This document shows positions 6,013 through 6,927 of a stretch of DNA of 6,927 bases, piece by piece. Source of the DNA: a bacterium (lineage in GTDB: Bacteria; UBA3054); assembly GCA_017538635.1 (NCBI GenBank), contig JAFYIM010000405.1:1-6927 (forward strand), written 5' to 3'. The notes beneath the pieces are model-generated. The model worked only from the letters and a program-made list of their open reading frames with translations, was not told the DNA's origin and ran no database searches. How positions within the stretch are numbered: the stretch's first letter is position 1; each line of letters starts with the position of its first letter. The position numbers and the translations under genes are program-made.

Positions 6013-6927
6013 TGAAACTTATCTATGAAGAGTCTACGCCCAAAAGACGCGGCGTCATCCCTCCCAAAAGCGGCATCGAGTGCCAGACGTTAGTTCCCGA
6101 ATCCCTCCGCAGAAAAGAGAAAGCTCCTCTGCCGGAAGTCAGCGAACTCGACGTTGTCCGTCACTACACGAACCTAAGCAGACTGAACTATTCCGTCGAC
6201 ACGAACTTCTATCCCCTGGGCTCCTGCACGATGAAGTACAACCCCAAGGTGAACGAACAGGTCGCGAGACTGGAAGGCTTCACCACGCTGCATCCTTATC
6301 TCTCCTTAGTCCCCGGCGGTCCTGAAAAAGTTCAGGGCGCCCTGGAGACGATCTATGAGACCGAGCAGAAGCTCTGCGAGATCACCGGCATGAAGGCTGT
6401 AACGCTCCAGCCCTTCGCCGGCGCCAACGGCGAATTCACAGGCGTCATGCTGATCGCCGCCTATCACAAGGACAGGGGAGACGTAAAACGCAAACGCATG
6501 CTGATCCCCGACAGCGCGCACGGCACGAACCCGGCTTCCGCCATGATGGCCGGTTTCGAGATCACGCCGATCCCAAGTGATCCGAAGGGCTGGGTCGATC
6601 TCAACGCGCTGGAAGCCGCTCTGGGCGACGACGTCGCGGGCCTGATGCTCACGGCTCCGAACACGGTCGGCCTCTTCGACAGCAACGTCGGCAAGATAAG
6701 CGAAATGGTCCACAAGGCCGGCGGCCTCATGTACTATGACGGCGCGAACCTGAATGCCATCATGGGCCACGCAAGGCCGGGCGACCTCGGCTTCGACGTA
6801 GTGCACCTCAACATGCACAAGACCTTCTCGACGCCTCACGGCGGCGGCGGCCCCGGCGCCGGCGCGGTCGGCGTGAAAGAGCAGCTGGTCCCGTTCCTTC
6901 CGACTCCCAGAGTCACGAAGAAAGAGG
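6012..6927 (+). CDS. gcvPB: Glycine dehydrogenase (decarboxylating) subunit 2, P-protein beta, 3'-truncated by window edge
   Basis: PLP-binding half of the split glycine decarboxylase, partner of GcvPA. The frame runs open from the ATG at 6012 to the window end, giving 305 complete codons; relatives are about 480-490 residues, so roughly 60% is present. Motifs: a short N-terminal stretch, then [20 protein letters not shown] (51-70), [10 protein letters not shown] (70-79), [13 protein letters not shown] (132-144), [13 protein letters not shown] (165-177), [10 protein letters not shown] (214-223), [12 protein letters not shown] (241-252) and the PLP site [19 protein letters not shown] (264-282), in which Lys270 is the Schiff-base residue. 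NMHK replaces the NLHK common in relatives. No stop, frameshift or lost catalytic residue is seen. It is the last gene in view; whether gcvT or lpd follows lies outside the window. Confidence 0.97.
   Translation, partial: MKLIYEESTPKRRGVIPPKSGIECQTLVPESLRRKEKAPLPEVSELDVVRHYTNLSRLNYSVDTNFYPLGSCTMKYNPKVNEQVARLEGFTTLHPYLSLVPGGPEKVQGALETIYETEQKLCEITGMKAVTLQPFAGANGEFTGVMLIAAYHKDRGDVKRKRMLIPDSAHGTNPASAMMAGFEITPIPSDPKGWVDLNALEAALGDDVAGLMLTAPNTVGLFDSNVGKISEMVHKAGGLMYYDGANLNAIMGHARPGDLGFDVVHLNMHKTFSTPHGGGGPGAGAVGVKEQLVPFLPTPRVTKKE

Noticed and set aside
6080..6325. Alternative-frame + strand open frame inside gcvPB
   Set aside because: The gcvPB frame is continuous and highly conserved over the same bases; the other frame gives low-complexity Arg/Ser-rich sequence.
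6841..6875. GC-rich low-complexity run
   Set aside because: It encodes the conserved glycine-rich loop ([11 protein letters not shown]) after the PLP lysine of GcvPB, so protein constraint explains it.
1..6927. Mobile elements, CRISPR arrays, tRNA or rRNA genes
   Set aside because: No direct-repeat arrays, terminal inverted repeats, transposase-like products or tRNA-like cloverleaf sequences were seen; nearly all bases are in housekeeping or envelope genes.

Overview
The window reads entirely on the + strand and carries eight tightly packed protein genes, the first and last cut by the window edges. Phylum cannot be fixed from the sequence. An MCE/Mla-type lipid transporter with a lipobox lipoprotein points to a diderm (Gram-negative-type) bacterium. 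The two-subunit glycine decarboxylase (gcvPA plus gcvPB) separates it from organisms with the single-chain GcvP of E. coli. Base composition is moderately GC-rich in genes, while the one real intergenic gap is about 30% G+C by hand count. No mobile element, RNA gene, CRISPR array or sign of recent transfer was seen.

Region 1 (bases 2-4178) is one apparent transcription unit: folP (3' part of dihydropteroate synthase), mlaE-type permease with an N-terminal STAS-like extension, mlaF-type ATPase, mlaD-type MCE protein with a long helical tail, and a PqiC-like auxiliary lipoprotein. Every junction overlaps or abuts (11 bp overlap, 0 bp gap, 1 bp overlap, 11 bp overlap), so the genes are probably translationally coupled. 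The last four would form an envelope machine: permease and ATPase in the inner membrane, an MCE ring with an elongated periplasmic tail, and a lipoprotein probably on the outer-membrane side. No separate mlaB or mlaC is present; the N-terminal domain of the permease sits where a MlaB function would be expected.

Region 2 (4179-4270) is a 92-base AT-rich gap holding a near-consensus sigma-70-type promoter (TTGCCA, 17-base spacer, TATAAT with an extended -10 TG) and a good ribosome binding site. It contains no visible terminator and no riboswitch.

Region 3 (4271-6927) is the glycine cleavage operon: gcvH (lipoyl carrier), gcvPA and gcvPB (the two halves of the PLP-dependent glycine decarboxylase, the second cut at the right edge). 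gcvT, the tetrahydrofolate-dependent component, is not in the window. folP makes a folate precursor and the glycine cleavage system loads one-carbon units on tetrahydrofolate, so folate and one-carbon genes flank the lipid transporter; whether this is functional or chance is open.

I did not find an evidently new system. The points most worth a second look are the divergent STAS-like domain fused to the permease, a histidine replacing the usual proline after the Walker B glutamate of the ATPase, the start of the ATPase gene without a Shine-Dalgarno, and the coupling of folP to the transporter.
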